This document shows positions 33,757-44,768 of a stretch of 64,000 nt of DNA, piece by piece. Source of the stretch: Kyrpidia spormannii (GTDB lineage Bacteria; Bacillota; Bacilli; Kyrpidiales; Kyrpidiaceae); NCBI RefSeq assembly GCF_002804065.1, contig NZ_CP024955.1, forward strand, positions 620,001 to 684,000. The letters are read 5' to 3'. Positions within the stretch are counted from its first letter, which is position 1; the number at the start of each line of letters is the position of its first letter. A model generated the notes under the pieces. The model did not search any database. It was given only the letters and a program-made list of their open reading frames with translations, and was not told where the DNA came from. A program made the position numbers and the translations under genes.

Positions 33757-34596
33757 TCACGAGCGCGGGGGGTCCGTCAAATTCCAGAACCGCCGGGCGT
33801 TGGTATCCAGAATCTCTTGTTTGACCTGTTGGCTCAGGGGCAGACCCTCGACCCAGGCTTTCACATCGGCCTGGCCGTTTAAAAATGGAATGTCGCTGCC
33901 AAAAAGTACGCGTCCGGGCAGGCGTTCGATCCACTCCACCCATTGCTCCGCCGGCGGCCAACCCATGGGGCCAGGCCAGTGGTTGAGTGTTTCCGGGGTG
34001 ATGGCCGCCGTGTCAAAGACGACGTTCGGCAGCTGCTCGGCGAGGCGCACAAAAGATTCGGTCTCGTACAGGCCGAAATGAGCCACTTGAACCCGAAGTT
34101 CGGGAAACCGGTCCATGGTCCGGGCGAAAAATCGAACGCCCACCGTTCCGGTGTAGTCCCGGGGGGCCGTCCCGGCGTGAACGATCAAAGGCTTGTTGAA
34201 AGCGATCAATTTTTCATACAGCGGATCGAGCCTCGGGTCGTCCATGGAGACCCGCTGCACGGCGCAGTGGAGTTTCATTCCCGCAAAACCCAGTTCCCCC
34301 AAGCAATACTCGGTTTCCGCACTGACATCGTCGTCCTGGTGGACGCATCCGATGGGAACGACCTCGGGATGAACCGTCGCCAGGTCCGCCAACCAGTCGT
34401 TCAAGGACCGCGCCATTCCCGGTTTGTGGGCGTACAAGAGGACGAAGAATCGCTCCATTCCCTGCTTTCTGTGTTCTGCAAAGAGCTCTTCGGTCTGTTT
34501 GCCGTCATAAGGAATCTTCCAGCCATCCCGGCGAAACCAGGCGTAGATCGCGTTCATCAGCCGTTCGGGGAAGGCGTGGGTGTGCACATCGATCAT
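33757..34596 (-). CDS. Amidohydrolase family 2 (TIM-barrel metal-dependent hydrolase)
   Basis: From ATG 34596 the protein is 279 residues. The metal-binding HxH lies at the very start (IDVHTHAF). Later motifs include LIVHAGTAPRD, VAHFGLYE and VLFGSDIPFLN, which supply the remaining metal ligands. Members hydrolyse or decarboxylate aromatic or cyclic acids. The substrate is unknown. ATG 34596 is preferred because AAAGGAGG precedes it; the frame runs 12 codons further upstream without a signal. It appears monocistronic. Confidence 0.82.
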   Translation of the reverse strand: MIDVHTHAFPERLMNAIYAWFRRDGWKIPYDGKQTEELFAEHRKQGMERFFVLLYAHKPGMARSLNDWLADLATVHPEVVPIGCVHQDDDVSAETEYCLGELGFAGMKLHCAVQRVSMDDPRLDPLYEKLIAFNKPLIVHAGTAPRDYTGTVGVRFFARTMDRFPELRVQVAHFGLYETESFVRLAEQLPNVVFDTAAITPETLNHWPGPMGWPPAEQWVEWIERLPGRVLFGSDIPFLNGQADVKAWVEGLPLSQQVKQEILDTNARRFWNLTDPPRS

Positions 34597-34715
34597 TCGA
34601 CGAAGACCTCCTTTTTGTAGCCATTTTAGCAAAATGATTCGAGAGTTAGAAACGCGTAGAAAGTGGTGGCGAAGTGCGCAAACGCTTCACAAAAGGCTCT
34701 CTGCGGAGGGGCGCA

Positions 34716-34746
34716 CAAAAATACCCCCGGGCCGGCCATGGCCCGG
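34716..34746 (-). terminator. Intrinsic terminator of thiC
   Basis: On the minus strand CCGGGCC (34746-34740) and GGCCCGG (34733-34727) form a 7-bp stem with a 6-nt loop, followed by GGGTATTTTTG. Confidence 0.7.
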
Positions 34747-34792
34747 AGGCGGAAGGAGGTCTTGACGCCGGCTTGAGTCATATCTTTGGGAA

Positions 34793-36948
<2,156 letters not shown>

Positions 36949-37094
36949 GTAGATGTGCAGTTGTGCTGGTTTGAGAATAGCACAAGGGCGCTCCGGGGGC
37001 AAGGGAACGGGCAAAACGGAGAGAATCACGTTTCAGACGGACGGCCACCGATAAGGTGTGAAAATACTAAGTATTCATCTATTATTTCGGGAGT

Positions 37095-38351
37095 TCATTG
37101 AATGGCTGTCTCCGTTGACGCAGTTGTTACTCGTTGTTTAATGGGAGCCGTTTCTTTAAGGCCAAATCCAACCAGTGCGCAGACCAAGGCACCGGCTGCG
37201 GCAATGTATAGTGGAGCAGACAGACCGAATTGATCTGCAGCTATGCCGGCGAGCGTCGGAGCAATCGTTCCACCAACCAATTCCCCGATCAGCTGCGTCA
37301 AAGAAATTGCTGTTGCCGCAACCCCCAGCGGAAGGGATTCGCTCGGTATAATCACCATGAACAGCGGAAATACGCCGTTACCAACCGTTGTCACAAGGCT
37401 GATCAGCATCATTACGGCAAGGGATCCGTGAACGGTTGCCAGCAGTAACGGTGATAAGATTGCTACAAACGAGAACAGAATCAAAGTCGGTTTTCTTCCC
37501 AGTTTATCGGAAATCGTCGGGATTATTATGGTCCATAAAAAGTTCCCCAGCCCCACGGCCGACATGATCAGCCCCATCTCTCCAGCGGAGAAATGATCTG
37601 CCTCCACGAAGAATGTAGGAGCAAAGGTAGTGAATACAAACAACCATGTCATGAAGAATGCTGATATGACGACGCACAGCCACACATTCCGATGCATAAA
37701 AACCTTACGGTAATCTGCCCAACTTGCTTTTGTATGAACTTGTCCCTGCAACGCCGGTTCCTTTACCTTTGGTTCCCTCATGTATTTTAAGAGAATAAAT
37801 GTCATCACCAAACCTGGAATTCCGACAATGTAGAACGCCGTACGCCATGAATAGTTCATAGCTATCACAGTAACAATCAGCGGCGTTAATGTCGCACCAA
37901 TCAAACTTGCGGCGCTTTGCACAAAGCCAATATTGAAGCCTCGTCGCCTTGACGAGGATTCTGCTGTGACAGCCGCCTGCGCAATTGGAAGTACCGGTCC
38001 TTCCGAGAGACCCATCAAAGCGCGCACAAGCAACATGTTTACAAACGATTTTGCAGCGCCTGACAGAAAGGAGCAGATCGAGAAAACGAACGTAATGGGA
38101 ACCAGCACTTTCTTTCGGGAGCCAATCAGGTCTGATGTTGAGCTGAAAATCCATCCCGAAATTGCCCAAGTGACTCCCAAGACCGAGGCAATCAGCCCGA
38201 GCTGCGCATTATTGAGTTTTAACTCTGGAGCGAAAAAGGGAAAAAGGAATGAAACGCTCAGCCTTTCCATAAACACAAATCCCCAAGTGAAGAACATCAT
38301 GAGCAAGATTCCATTCTCATAAGTAAGAAATTTCTGTTTTATTTTGTTCAT
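37095..38351 (-). CDS. MFS transporter (anion:cation symporter-like) of the aromatic island
   Basis: The 418-residue membrane protein has twelve predicted spans, the loop 2-3 region SDLIGSRKKVLVP (about 73-85) and ALMGLSEGPVLPIAQA, typical of the ACS branch that imports organic and aromatic acids. ATG 38351 follows GGTGGAGGAG. It is the last gene of a minus-strand cluster with an extradiol dioxygenase, a hydrolase and a ferredoxin, so it probably imports the substrate of that pathway. Base composition here becomes visibly more AT-rich than in the thiC region, which suggests transfer. Confidence 0.85.
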   Translation of the reverse strand: MNKIKQKFLTYENGILLMMFFTWGFVFMERLSVSFLFPFFAPELKLNNAQLGLIASVLGVTWAISGWIFSSTSDLIGSRKKVLVPITFVFSICSFLSGAAKSFVNMLLVRALMGLSEGPVLPIAQAAVTAESSSRRRGFNIGFVQSAASLIGATLTPLIVTVIAMNYSWRTAFYIVGIPGLVMTFILLKYMREPKVKEPALQGQVHTKASWADYRKVFMHRNVWLCVVISAFFMTWLFVFTTFAPTFFVEADHFSAGEMGLIMSAVGLGNFLWTIIIPTISDKLGRKPTLILFSFVAILSPLLLATVHGSLAVMMLISLVTTVGNGVFPLFMVIIPSESLPLGVAATAISLTQLIGELVGGTIAPTLAGIAADQFGLSAPLYIAAAGALVCALVGFGLKETAPIKQRVTTASTETAIQ

Positions 38352-38370
38352 GTCGGTCTCCTCCACCCGA

Positions 38371-38658
38371 TCAAATCTGAATCAGAATTTTCATGTCACT
38401 TGTGGGATACGTTTTGCATGCCAAAGTATAGTTTTGCAGCCTTTCGTCGTAGGGTAATCCCGAAACGGAACAAGTCCCCCTTCTGTACTCCCCCTCAACA
38501 ACTTTAATTTTGCACAATCCACATCCTCCCACCTTGCACGCGTACTTAATCCGAACCCCCTGAAGCCGCATCGCATCCAATAGACTCTGCTGGTTTGTGC
38601 ATGAAAAGAACGGTTTTTCTTTCTCATAAAAACTGTCTACAATCTCGACATTAAACAT
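38371..38658 (-). CDS. Plant-type 2Fe-2S ferredoxin (XylT-like)
   Basis: The 95-residue protein carries the four cluster ligands C41, C46, C49 and C81 in the CxxxxCxxC...C order of chloroplast-type ferredoxins. In TOL-type clusters XylT, a ferredoxin of this class, reactivates oxidised catechol 2,3-dioxygenase. The same job is likely here because the dioxygenase is two genes upstream and no ferredoxin reductase or Rieske oxygenase is present. ATG 38658 follows GGGTGAT; further in-frame starts lie upstream. Confidence 0.85.
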   Translation of the reverse strand: MFNVEIVDSFYEKEKPFFSCTNQQSLLDAMRLQGVRIKYACKVGGCGLCKIKVVEGEYRRGTCSVSGLPYDERLQNYTLACKTYPTSDMKILIQI

Positions 38659-38756
38659 AGGCATCACCCGTCTGAATGTTTTTGACCCCCAAGGGGAGGT
38701 TGTCATTGTCGGTGTAGGTAACGACAATGACAACCCGATTTCAAAGAATCTTGATG

Positions 38757-40532
38757 TTACGGTTTCTCTGGAATAACGGGAAGGAGTAGATGGGATTCTC
38801 TCCCTCTTCCCGTGTATACAGTCACCTTGCCTCCGTAAATGTGACTCGGTCGATCATCGGGATCTGCGTGCAGAAATGGTCCGCATCCTCGTGATGGATA
38901 ACGGTGAAATTGGGTCATCTCCTCGTCGAGTGCCCCGCTGTACTCGTAGTCCTTCCCGCGTACTGTCAAACCCAGGCGATATCCCTCGGGCACCACAATC
39001 GATGTCGGCCATATCTCAATGTCCAATTCGTAAATTTCTCCGGGTACCAACCATTCAACCTCTGTGTGCGTGTGATATGGCCGGTAGGGTAAACTGCGTT
39101 CCATGTCCAGCTTCCGATGTGAGGCTCGTAACCATCCCTGTGCTACCGGTGTATAGGCATCCATCGCTCCTCGAAAGACAACTTCTTCCCCGCTCGGGTT
39201 AAACAGCCGAAGCACTAGGAAGATATCCGCATCTTGTGTCGATGAACTGATGAACAATTTGGCTGCCAACGGCCCGGTGATCTCGGTTTCTTTTTCCATC
39301 GGGTGCGTATAGAAGGTTACTCCGTCACCAAGAGCCTCGTACGTCACAGAGGAATCATTTTCAGGCAATTCTTTGTTTAAAAGGAAACTTCTTGCATTAA
39401 GATAGTACTTTGTCCAGACTGTTCTCGGTATGGGCCAGGCGTCTTCTTCGCGCGCGACAAACTTATTCCCGACGTGTCTGATTTGAAGCAGTACCTTCGG
39501 TTTGTTGTCCCAGCCGTTGTCTTCGCCTTTCAGGAATCGATCGAAAAACTGCCTCTGCAGGTTCACGCCGTAGGGTGTGTAGAAGTGTGTCCAGTGCTCA
39601 AGCCCATGAACCTCCAACCATTTTTTCTCCGAAGCGGATTGCATAAATCCCTCAATATTTCCGCGCAGATGTAATCCTTGTCCACCCCAGTTGGCCGCAG
39701 AGAGCAACGGAATGTTGATTTGTGACCAGTCGACGCTCAATGTCTGATAGTACTCATCGAATAAGGGGTGCGCCTTGACCTCCGCCACCTTGTCCACTCG
39801 ATTACGCCGGAGCTCTTCTTCTGTAAACGTCTCAGGTCCTGCAACGGATTCCCCTGTGTGAGGATTCTTCCTTGCTCTGCTCCCGTACCCGTATTGCATC
39901 GGCACCTGCTTGGGAAGCCAACTATCGATGAACTGGCAACGGATACCTCCATGATAGTAGAATTCCCGATATAGATCGGACGTGCCCTCCCACGGAATGA
40001 TCGCCTTCAGATGCGGTGGCTGCAGTGCAGCGACCAGCCATTGATTGGCGGCGTAATATGAGATCCCAAGAAGACCGATGTTGCCATTGCTCCACGGTTG
40101 TTCAGCCGCCCACTCAATACACTCGTAGAAATCGTAAATTTCCTCCATTGACCATAAATTCTGTAGCCCTTCAGACCAACCGGCGCCACGAGAATCCACC
40201 CGCACGACGGCGTAGCCGTGCGGTATCCAGCGCTCTGGATCGGTGACTTCCCAACACTGGTACTTATTTGAGGAGCCCTCCGCTATTTCCGGGAAGTCTT
40301 TGAGCATTTGATTCCATTGGGCCGAATACGCTTCCTGAAATGACTGTCCCTTGGCATAAGGTCCATAAGACATGATGGTTGGGTAAGCGCCCTCTGGGGT
40401 CGGAAGAAACACATCCGCCCGCAGAACTACGCCATCCCTCATTTGAATTGGCACTTGCCACATAATCAGCATGTCGTCCCGAATTTCCGTACGCATATAC
40501 TGGTCGTCAACCATTTTTGTCGTGTTCGTCAT
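38757..40532 (-). CDS. CocE/NonD family hydrolase (X-Pro dipeptidyl-peptidase superfamily)
   Basis: The 591-residue enzyme has the S15-type alpha/beta-hydrolase core with nucleophile S158 in GLLGISYYA, the RVDSRGAGWSEG segment before it, and the C-terminal jelly-roll domain (about 390-580; YRLGLTVRGKDYEY) found in cocaine esterase and glutaryl-7-ACA acylase. It should cut an ester or amide. Its place between the dioxygenase and ferredoxin suggests it frees the phenolic substrate, or acts on a pathway product; this is inference. The ATG follows AGGTGGTGA. Confidence 0.85.
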   Translation of the reverse strand: MTNTTKMVDDQYMRTEIRDDMLIMWQVPIQMRDGVVLRADVFLPTPEGAYPTIMSYGPYAKGQSFQEAYSAQWNQMLKDFPEIAEGSSNKYQCWEVTDPERWIPHGYAVVRVDSRGAGWSEGLQNLWSMEEIYDFYECIEWAAEQPWSNGNIGLLGISYYAANQWLVAALQPPHLKAIIPWEGTSDLYREFYYHGGIRCQFIDSWLPKQVPMQYGYGSRARKNPHTGESVAGPETFTEEELRRNRVDKVAEVKAHPLFDEYYQTLSVDWSQINIPLLSAANWGGQGLHLRGNIEGFMQSASEKKWLEVHGLEHWTHFYTPYGVNLQRQFFDRFLKGEDNGWDNKPKVLLQIRHVGNKFVAREEDAWPIPRTVWTKYYLNARSFLLNKELPENDSSVTYEALGDGVTFYTHPMEKETEITGPLAAKLFISSSTQDADIFLVLRLFNPSGEEVVFRGAMDAYTPVAQGWLRASHRKLDMERSLPYRPYHTHTEVEWLVPGEIYELDIEIWPTSIVVPEGYRLGLTVRGKDYEYSGALDEEMTQFHRYPSRGCGPFLHADPDDRPSHIYGGKVTVYTGRGRESHLLLPVIPEKP

Positions 40533-40598
40533 GACTCACCACCTGTGCTGAGTGATGTTAAATCATGTTTGAAGACGGTACAGTGGCACTGTCTCAAC

Positions 40599-41513
40599 TC
40601 AAGTCACAACCGTAAAGTGATTTTCTTTCATCTCGCGTCCAATGTGCCCCACAGCTCTGAGCAACTGGTCAGCCGTCCACGTCATGGTTGGCCAGTCAGG
40701 GAATGTCTCATACCCTCCTGCGAACACTTCGTTTCGATTCCCCGCGGGATCAAAGAAGTAAATCGTCTGTCCTCGGCTCAGGCCGTGGATATCGGGTCCA
40801 AAGCCAACGGAAACATCGTTCATTCCCAGAATTTCACCGGCAATCCGAATCGCGTTCCAATCCATCACCTTATAACCGATGTGATGGAACTTCCCATTCA
40901 CACCGTTAATGAAAGCGATATCGTGTGTCTTATGAGTCGCAAACAGCCACGTTCCTATGACTTTCCCTTTTTCGCCTAACTCGGTCACCACTCGCTCGGA
41001 CACCCGGAAATTCATGCACTCGATAAAGAATCGCTCCATTAACCCGGGGTCTTCAGCGCTTAGAAGCATATGGTCAAGTTGCGGCACGCCAATTCCGATG
41101 AGATGCTTCGGGCGTAAAAGGGGATTGATGGTGCCGACCTCAGTGCCAACGTATTCAATGTCGTAATACAGCTCCATGATGTGTTCGGAAGGCAGGACGA
41201 CGCGAAGTCCTTCACCAACCGCCAAATTCTCACCCTTGCTCATTCGCATGACCGTGCATCCGAATTGGCGGGTTTTCCTCTCAAACTCGTCCAGTGCTTC
41301 TGGACCTGTAACCTTAAACCCAAATTTGTTCAGTCCCAGTCCGCCTTGCTCAAGGACGAGATGGTGGTGATCCCATTCATCCCACGCCTTGTAATACAGC
41401 CTGTCCGGTTCTTCGTGCATCAGCTTAAGCCCCAAGACATCCTCGTAATGCTTCCTTGCTTCTGAATTGTCTGTCGCACGCAGGTGAACGTAGCCCAAAC
41501 GAATGACGCCCAT
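40599..41513 (-). CDS. Extradiol ring-cleavage dioxygenase (catechol 2,3-dioxygenase type I)
   Basis: The 304-residue two-domain vicinal-oxygen-chelate enzyme has iron ligands H148 (PQLDHMLL), the His pair at 210-211 (KFHHIGYKV) and E262 (NRNEVFAGG), with FFDPAGNRNEVF as the family signature. It should open a catechol ring next to the hydroxyls using Fe(II) and O2. The precise catechol (catechol, homoprotocatechuate or other) is not certain. ATG 41513 lies 6 nt after GGAGGA. It is the first gene of the minus-strand cluster and diverges from a LysR regulator. Confidence 0.9.
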   Translation of the reverse strand: MGVIRLGYVHLRATDNSEARKHYEDVLGLKLMHEEPDRLYYKAWDEWDHHHLVLEQGGLGLNKFGFKVTGPEALDEFERKTRQFGCTVMRMSKGENLAVGEGLRVVLPSEHIMELYYDIEYVGTEVGTINPLLRPKHLIGIGVPQLDHMLLSAEDPGLMERFFIECMNFRVSERVVTELGEKGKVIGTWLFATHKTHDIAFINGVNGKFHHIGYKVMDWNAIRIAGEILGMNDVSVGFGPDIHGLSRGQTIYFFDPAGNRNEVFAGGYETFPDWPTMTWTADQLLRAVGHIGREMKENHFTVVT

Positions 41514-41631
41514 AGCCACTCCTCCAATGCGATAAATTTATGGTCAGCTTGTAAACCAGGCAAAGGCTTGTCCTCTTTTTCGGTCTTTTATCACCCCTCT
41601 GTGCTCTAAGACTGTTTAAGTTTTCCGTTTC

Positions 41632-41647
41632 TGATATCATGATATCA
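41632..41647. promoter_or_regulatory. 16-bp perfect palindrome upstream of the dioxygenase
   Basis: TGATATCATGATATCA is fully self-complementary and also a tandem repeat of TGATATCA. It lies 119 bp upstream of the dioxygenase start, within the block duplicated at 49408-49485, where the symmetry is partly lost. Confidence 0.5.
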
Positions 41648-41686
41648 ACAAAGCAGAAAACACGAAAATATCGATTATGAATCTCA

Positions 41687-41707
41687 GTAATCAGTGATCA
41701 TGATTAC
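41687..41707. promoter_or_regulatory. LysR-type dyad between the divergent genes
   Basis: GTAATCA (41687-41693) and TGATTAC (41701-41707) form a perfect 7-bp dyad with a 7-nt centre. It overlaps the probable -35 region of the LysR gene (TATACT -10 at 41716-41721), the usual place for an autoregulating LysR recognition site. Confidence 0.6.
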
Positions 41708-41756
41708 TTTTGTTGTATACTTTTTCGTATGAAATGACTACCGGGAGGTCGGATAT

Positions 41757-42671
41757 ATGGAGCTCAGACAATTGCGTTATTTTATTGTGGTTGCTGAGTA
41801 CTTGAATTTCACAGAGGCTTCAAAACGATTGTTTGTTGCTCAGTCAGCGGTGAGTCAACAGATTGCGAAATTAGAGCAACAAGTTGGGGTAAAGCTGTTC
41901 ACAAGAAATAAGCGCAGTGTTCAATTGACAAGTGCAGGAAAAACATTTCTAAAGGAAGCTATAGAAATTGTCAGGAAAACCGAAGAGGCAATTGACAAAA
42001 CCCACAAAGCGAATGTTGGGATTCTTGGGAATTTGAAAATTGGTTTCCTAGCAGCTCCTGTGAGGAAGTTTCTTCCTTCCCTGATTCGACACTTCAACAA
42101 CAAGTACCCGATGGTTGACATTGAATTGCATCATTTGAATCTCGCTCAACTAAATGAAAAACTGAACGCGGATGACTTGGATATTGTGTTTACCGTTTCC
42201 TTTGCCGTTCCTCAGTTTGGAGATTACGAATGCAAGAAGCTCTTTTCAGAATCCATTTGTGTATTTTTGCATCCTGAACATTCACTGTGTCAAAAACCGC
42301 GCCTTCGGATAGCTGATTTGGCGATGGAACCGTTTATTCTCAGAGATAGAGAAGAAGGTCCGCAGTGGTATGAATACATATTGATGATTTGCGCAAAAAA
42401 CGGTTTTCTCCCTAAAATAGCTCGTGAAACGCGGCACATTGAGACTGTTCTGATGTTTGTAGAGGCGGGACTAGGGATTACGATTCTCCCTCGGTACCTG
42501 GAGATGTATGCGAATCCATCCATTCGCATTATTGAGGTAGAAGATGAGAAAGACAGTTTTGATGTGGTGGTTTATCGGAAGAAAAGAAATATGAACCCAT
42601 CTGTACCGTTGTTCCTGAATGAAATGGACCACTTTGTTCACCGGGAGGTGGAACCTCCCTTAAGTGGCTAA
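41757..42671 (+). CDS. LysR-family transcriptional regulator
   Basis: The 304-residue regulator has the winged helix at the N-terminus (MELRQLRYFIVVAEYLNFTE, then AQSAVSQQIAKLEQQVGVKLF) and a periplasmic-binding-like effector domain (about 92-295). It resembles CatR/BenM/CatM-type activators that sense aromatic acids. The ATG follows GGGAGG. It diverges from the dioxygenase cluster, and the duplicated control region at 49408 suggests that it also controls the monooxygenase genes there. Confidence 0.88.
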   Translation: MELRQLRYFIVVAEYLNFTEASKRLFVAQSAVSQQIAKLEQQVGVKLFTRNKRSVQLTSAGKTFLKEAIEIVRKTEEAIDKTHKANVGILGNLKIGFLAAPVRKFLPSLIRHFNNKYPMVDIELHHLNLAQLNEKLNADDLDIVFTVSFAVPQFGDYECKKLFSESICVFLHPEHSLCQKPRLRIADLAMEPFILRDREEGPQWYEYILMICAKNGFLPKIARETRHIETVLMFVEAGLGITILPRYLEMYANPSIRIIEVEDEKDSFDVVVYRKKRNMNPSVPLFLNEMDHFVHREVEPPLSG

Positions 42672-43050
42672 CGAAAGCCCTGAACTGTTTCAAGTTGCAT
42701 TGTTTGGGGGTTGGCTTGATGGCCTATCGGAACCATTGTAATCCACGTTCTACGAAACGGGGCCAGCCTTGTTCATTATGACGAAAGTCCACATTCTCGA
42801 CGGATCCGTGCGAGTGGGGAACGATACAGGTGTGGTTTAGAAGCGCCCTGACGATTCATAAATGAATTAATCGCCAACAAGAAAAAAGTCGGTGTGCTCC
42901 GAAGGGTACTCTCCGGGTCCTTCTCTCTCGGAACCGGTTATTGGCGGATACCGCATTTGCCGCATGTATGAATCGGTAGGAGTAAAGGCTAGGGCGTCCA
43001 TAACCTTGGTCCATCTCTCACTCACCGTCTCTCGGGACTGAGCAGCCGGT
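42672..43050. other. Intergenic stretch upstream of the sigma-54 promoter
   Basis: No convincing gene. A 20-codon frame (42778-42840, MTKVHILDGSVRVGNDTGVV) has no ribosome binding site and may be a gene remnant. The composition shifts from AT-rich to GC-rich across this stretch. Enhancer sites for the sigma-54 activator would be expected here; GCGGATACCGC near 42944 is a small dyad. Confidence 0.4.
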
Positions 43051-43067
43051 CTGGCACGATACTTGCT
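43051..43067 (+). promoter_or_regulatory. Sigma-54 promoter, perfect consensus
   Basis: CTGGCACGATACTTGCT matches every position of the YTGGCACGRNNNTTGCW consensus; GG (43053-43054) and GC (43065-43066) are 10 bp apart. Transcription should start near 43078, about 115 nt before the APC permease. Confidence 0.85.
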
Positions 43068-43191
43068 TAGGAGGTTTTTTCGGTTTCATGGCAGGAACCG
43101 TTGAGGCGGACTTTTGAACGCGAGGTGCGCGTCGCCGCAACCGAAAACGACGAGGACAACACCTACAATCATGCAAGAGAGGAGGTTTTCT

Positions 43192-44592
43192 ATGAGCCAG
43201 GTGACGTTAAAGCATGGTGTGTTGAGTTTCACGGATGTGATGGTGTCTGGACTGGCCAATATCGGGCCAGCCATGAGCCTCTTTTTCGGGGCAGCCTTTT
43301 TAGCGGAAACGGTGGGAAAATCAATCCCTTTCGAGGTGATTCTTGCGGGCATCGCGATCCTCACCTTGGGCAACACCATGGCCCAATTTTCGAAATCGAT
43401 CCCCAGCGCCGGATCTTTTGTCACCTTCATCAGTCGGACGTTCGGAGCCGGGCTGGGAACGGCCAGCGCTTTTGTCATCGTGGTGGGATACATCATCGCC
43501 ATTTCCGGCGTCATCGCGGTTTTGGGAGGCTGGGTGTCGGCGATCCTCTCCCGGGATCTGGGGGTCCACGTTCCTTGGCTTGTGGTGATGATCCTGGGCA
43601 GTGCCGGGATCACGTGGTTGTTGCTCCGCGGCGTCAAGGTGTCTTCCTTTTGGGCGATCGTCTTCTTTTTCTTCGAAGCGGGTGTTTTGCTGCTGTTGGC
43701 TGGGGCGATTCTGATCAAAGGAGGTGCGGAGGGAATCTCCGGGATGCCGTTTAACCCGTCCGGAGCGTCAATGGAGGCTCTGGCGACGGCGTTCCCCTTG
43801 GTGGTGTTCATGTTCGTGGGATGGGAGAACAGTGGCGCCCTGGCCGAGGAGACGGCCAATCCCCGACGGAATGTCCCTCGTGCGATTTTTTCGACGATTT
43901 TCATTGTGGCGGCGCTGTTCATCGTCAGTTCCTATGCGGCGGTCCTCGGGTTCGGGACGGGGCATATCGACCTGATGGCCAAGGACGAGGCACCCTTTGA
44001 CACGTTGGGGCGACAGTATTTGGGGCCGCTCAGAGTTCTGGTCGATTTGGCCGGGTTGACAAGTATCGTGGCCACCATTGTCGCTGCGGGGAACTCCCAA
44101 ACCCGGATCCTGTTCCATGCGGGCCGGGAGCAGTTGTTGCCGGCGGTGTTTGGGCGGGTGCACGGCAAAAATCAAACGCCCCATGTGGCGATTTACACCT
44201 ACATGGGGGTGGCGACCGGGCTGGCTTTGTTGTTGGGACTGGAGTTCGACGCCAACACGTGTTACGGCTACCTTACGACCCTGGGGACGATTCCGCTGAT
44301 TCTGATGTATGCCTTATCGAATCTGGCGTTGCCTTGGTACTATTTAAAAGTTCATCGTGAGCAGTTCGGATTCATTCGACATCTGGTCATTCCCGTCATT
44401 GGTCTGATTATCTTGGTCTGGCCGTTTTGGCAGTTGGTGCAACCGAACCAAGAGTGGCCGCTCAACTTGTTCCCGTGGATTACGGGGGGCATTGTGGTTG
44501 CTGGGATTTTCTGGACCAGGTACCGCCTAAAAAAGCATCCGCAGATTGCTGAGAAGGCGGGGAGCATCTTGGCGGATTCGCACGACTCGTGA
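43192..44592 (+). CDS. APC-family amino acid permease
   Basis: The 466-residue membrane protein has twelve predicted spans and the APC features near the first helix (DVMVSGLANIGPAMSLFFG, broken helix) and in helix 6 (FVGWENSGALAEETANPRRNVPRAI, about 206-230). It should import an amino acid or amine. ATG 43192 follows AGAGGAGG; the longer frame from 43114 has no signal. It heads a sigma-54-controlled operon with a CoA-transferase and an acyl-CoA dehydrogenase, so the imported compound is probably converted to a CoA ester and oxidised. Confidence 0.88.
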   Translation: MSQVTLKHGVLSFTDVMVSGLANIGPAMSLFFGAAFLAETVGKSIPFEVILAGIAILTLGNTMAQFSKSIPSAGSFVTFISRTFGAGLGTASAFVIVVGYIIAISGVIAVLGGWVSAILSRDLGVHVPWLVVMILGSAGITWLLLRGVKVSSFWAIVFFFFEAGVLLLLAGAILIKGGAEGISGMPFNPSGASMEALATAFPLVVFMFVGWENSGALAEETANPRRNVPRAIFSTIFIVAALFIVSSYAAVLGFGTGHIDLMAKDEAPFDTLGRQYLGPLRVLVDLAGLTSIVATIVAAGNSQTRILFHAGREQLLPAVFGRVHGKNQTPHVAIYTYMGVATGLALLLGLEFDANTCYGYLTTLGTIPLILMYALSNLALPWYYLKVHREQFGFIRHLVIPVIGLIILVWPFWQLVQPNQEWPLNLFPWITGGIVVAGIFWTRYRLKKHPQIAEKAGSILADSHDS

Positions 44593-44768
44593 GCTGAAGG
44601 GCGAGAGGGGTGAAATGGACATCTCCGATTGCGTGAACACTTCGAAAGGCGCAGAATTGATATGAGGATACAGACGGCCGAAAGGTTGAAGACAAGAAAG
44701 GAAGGTTGACCGATGGTTGTGATCGACGACGGACAGAGGGGATTCGGGGCCGGCGGGAGGAGGGAGCG

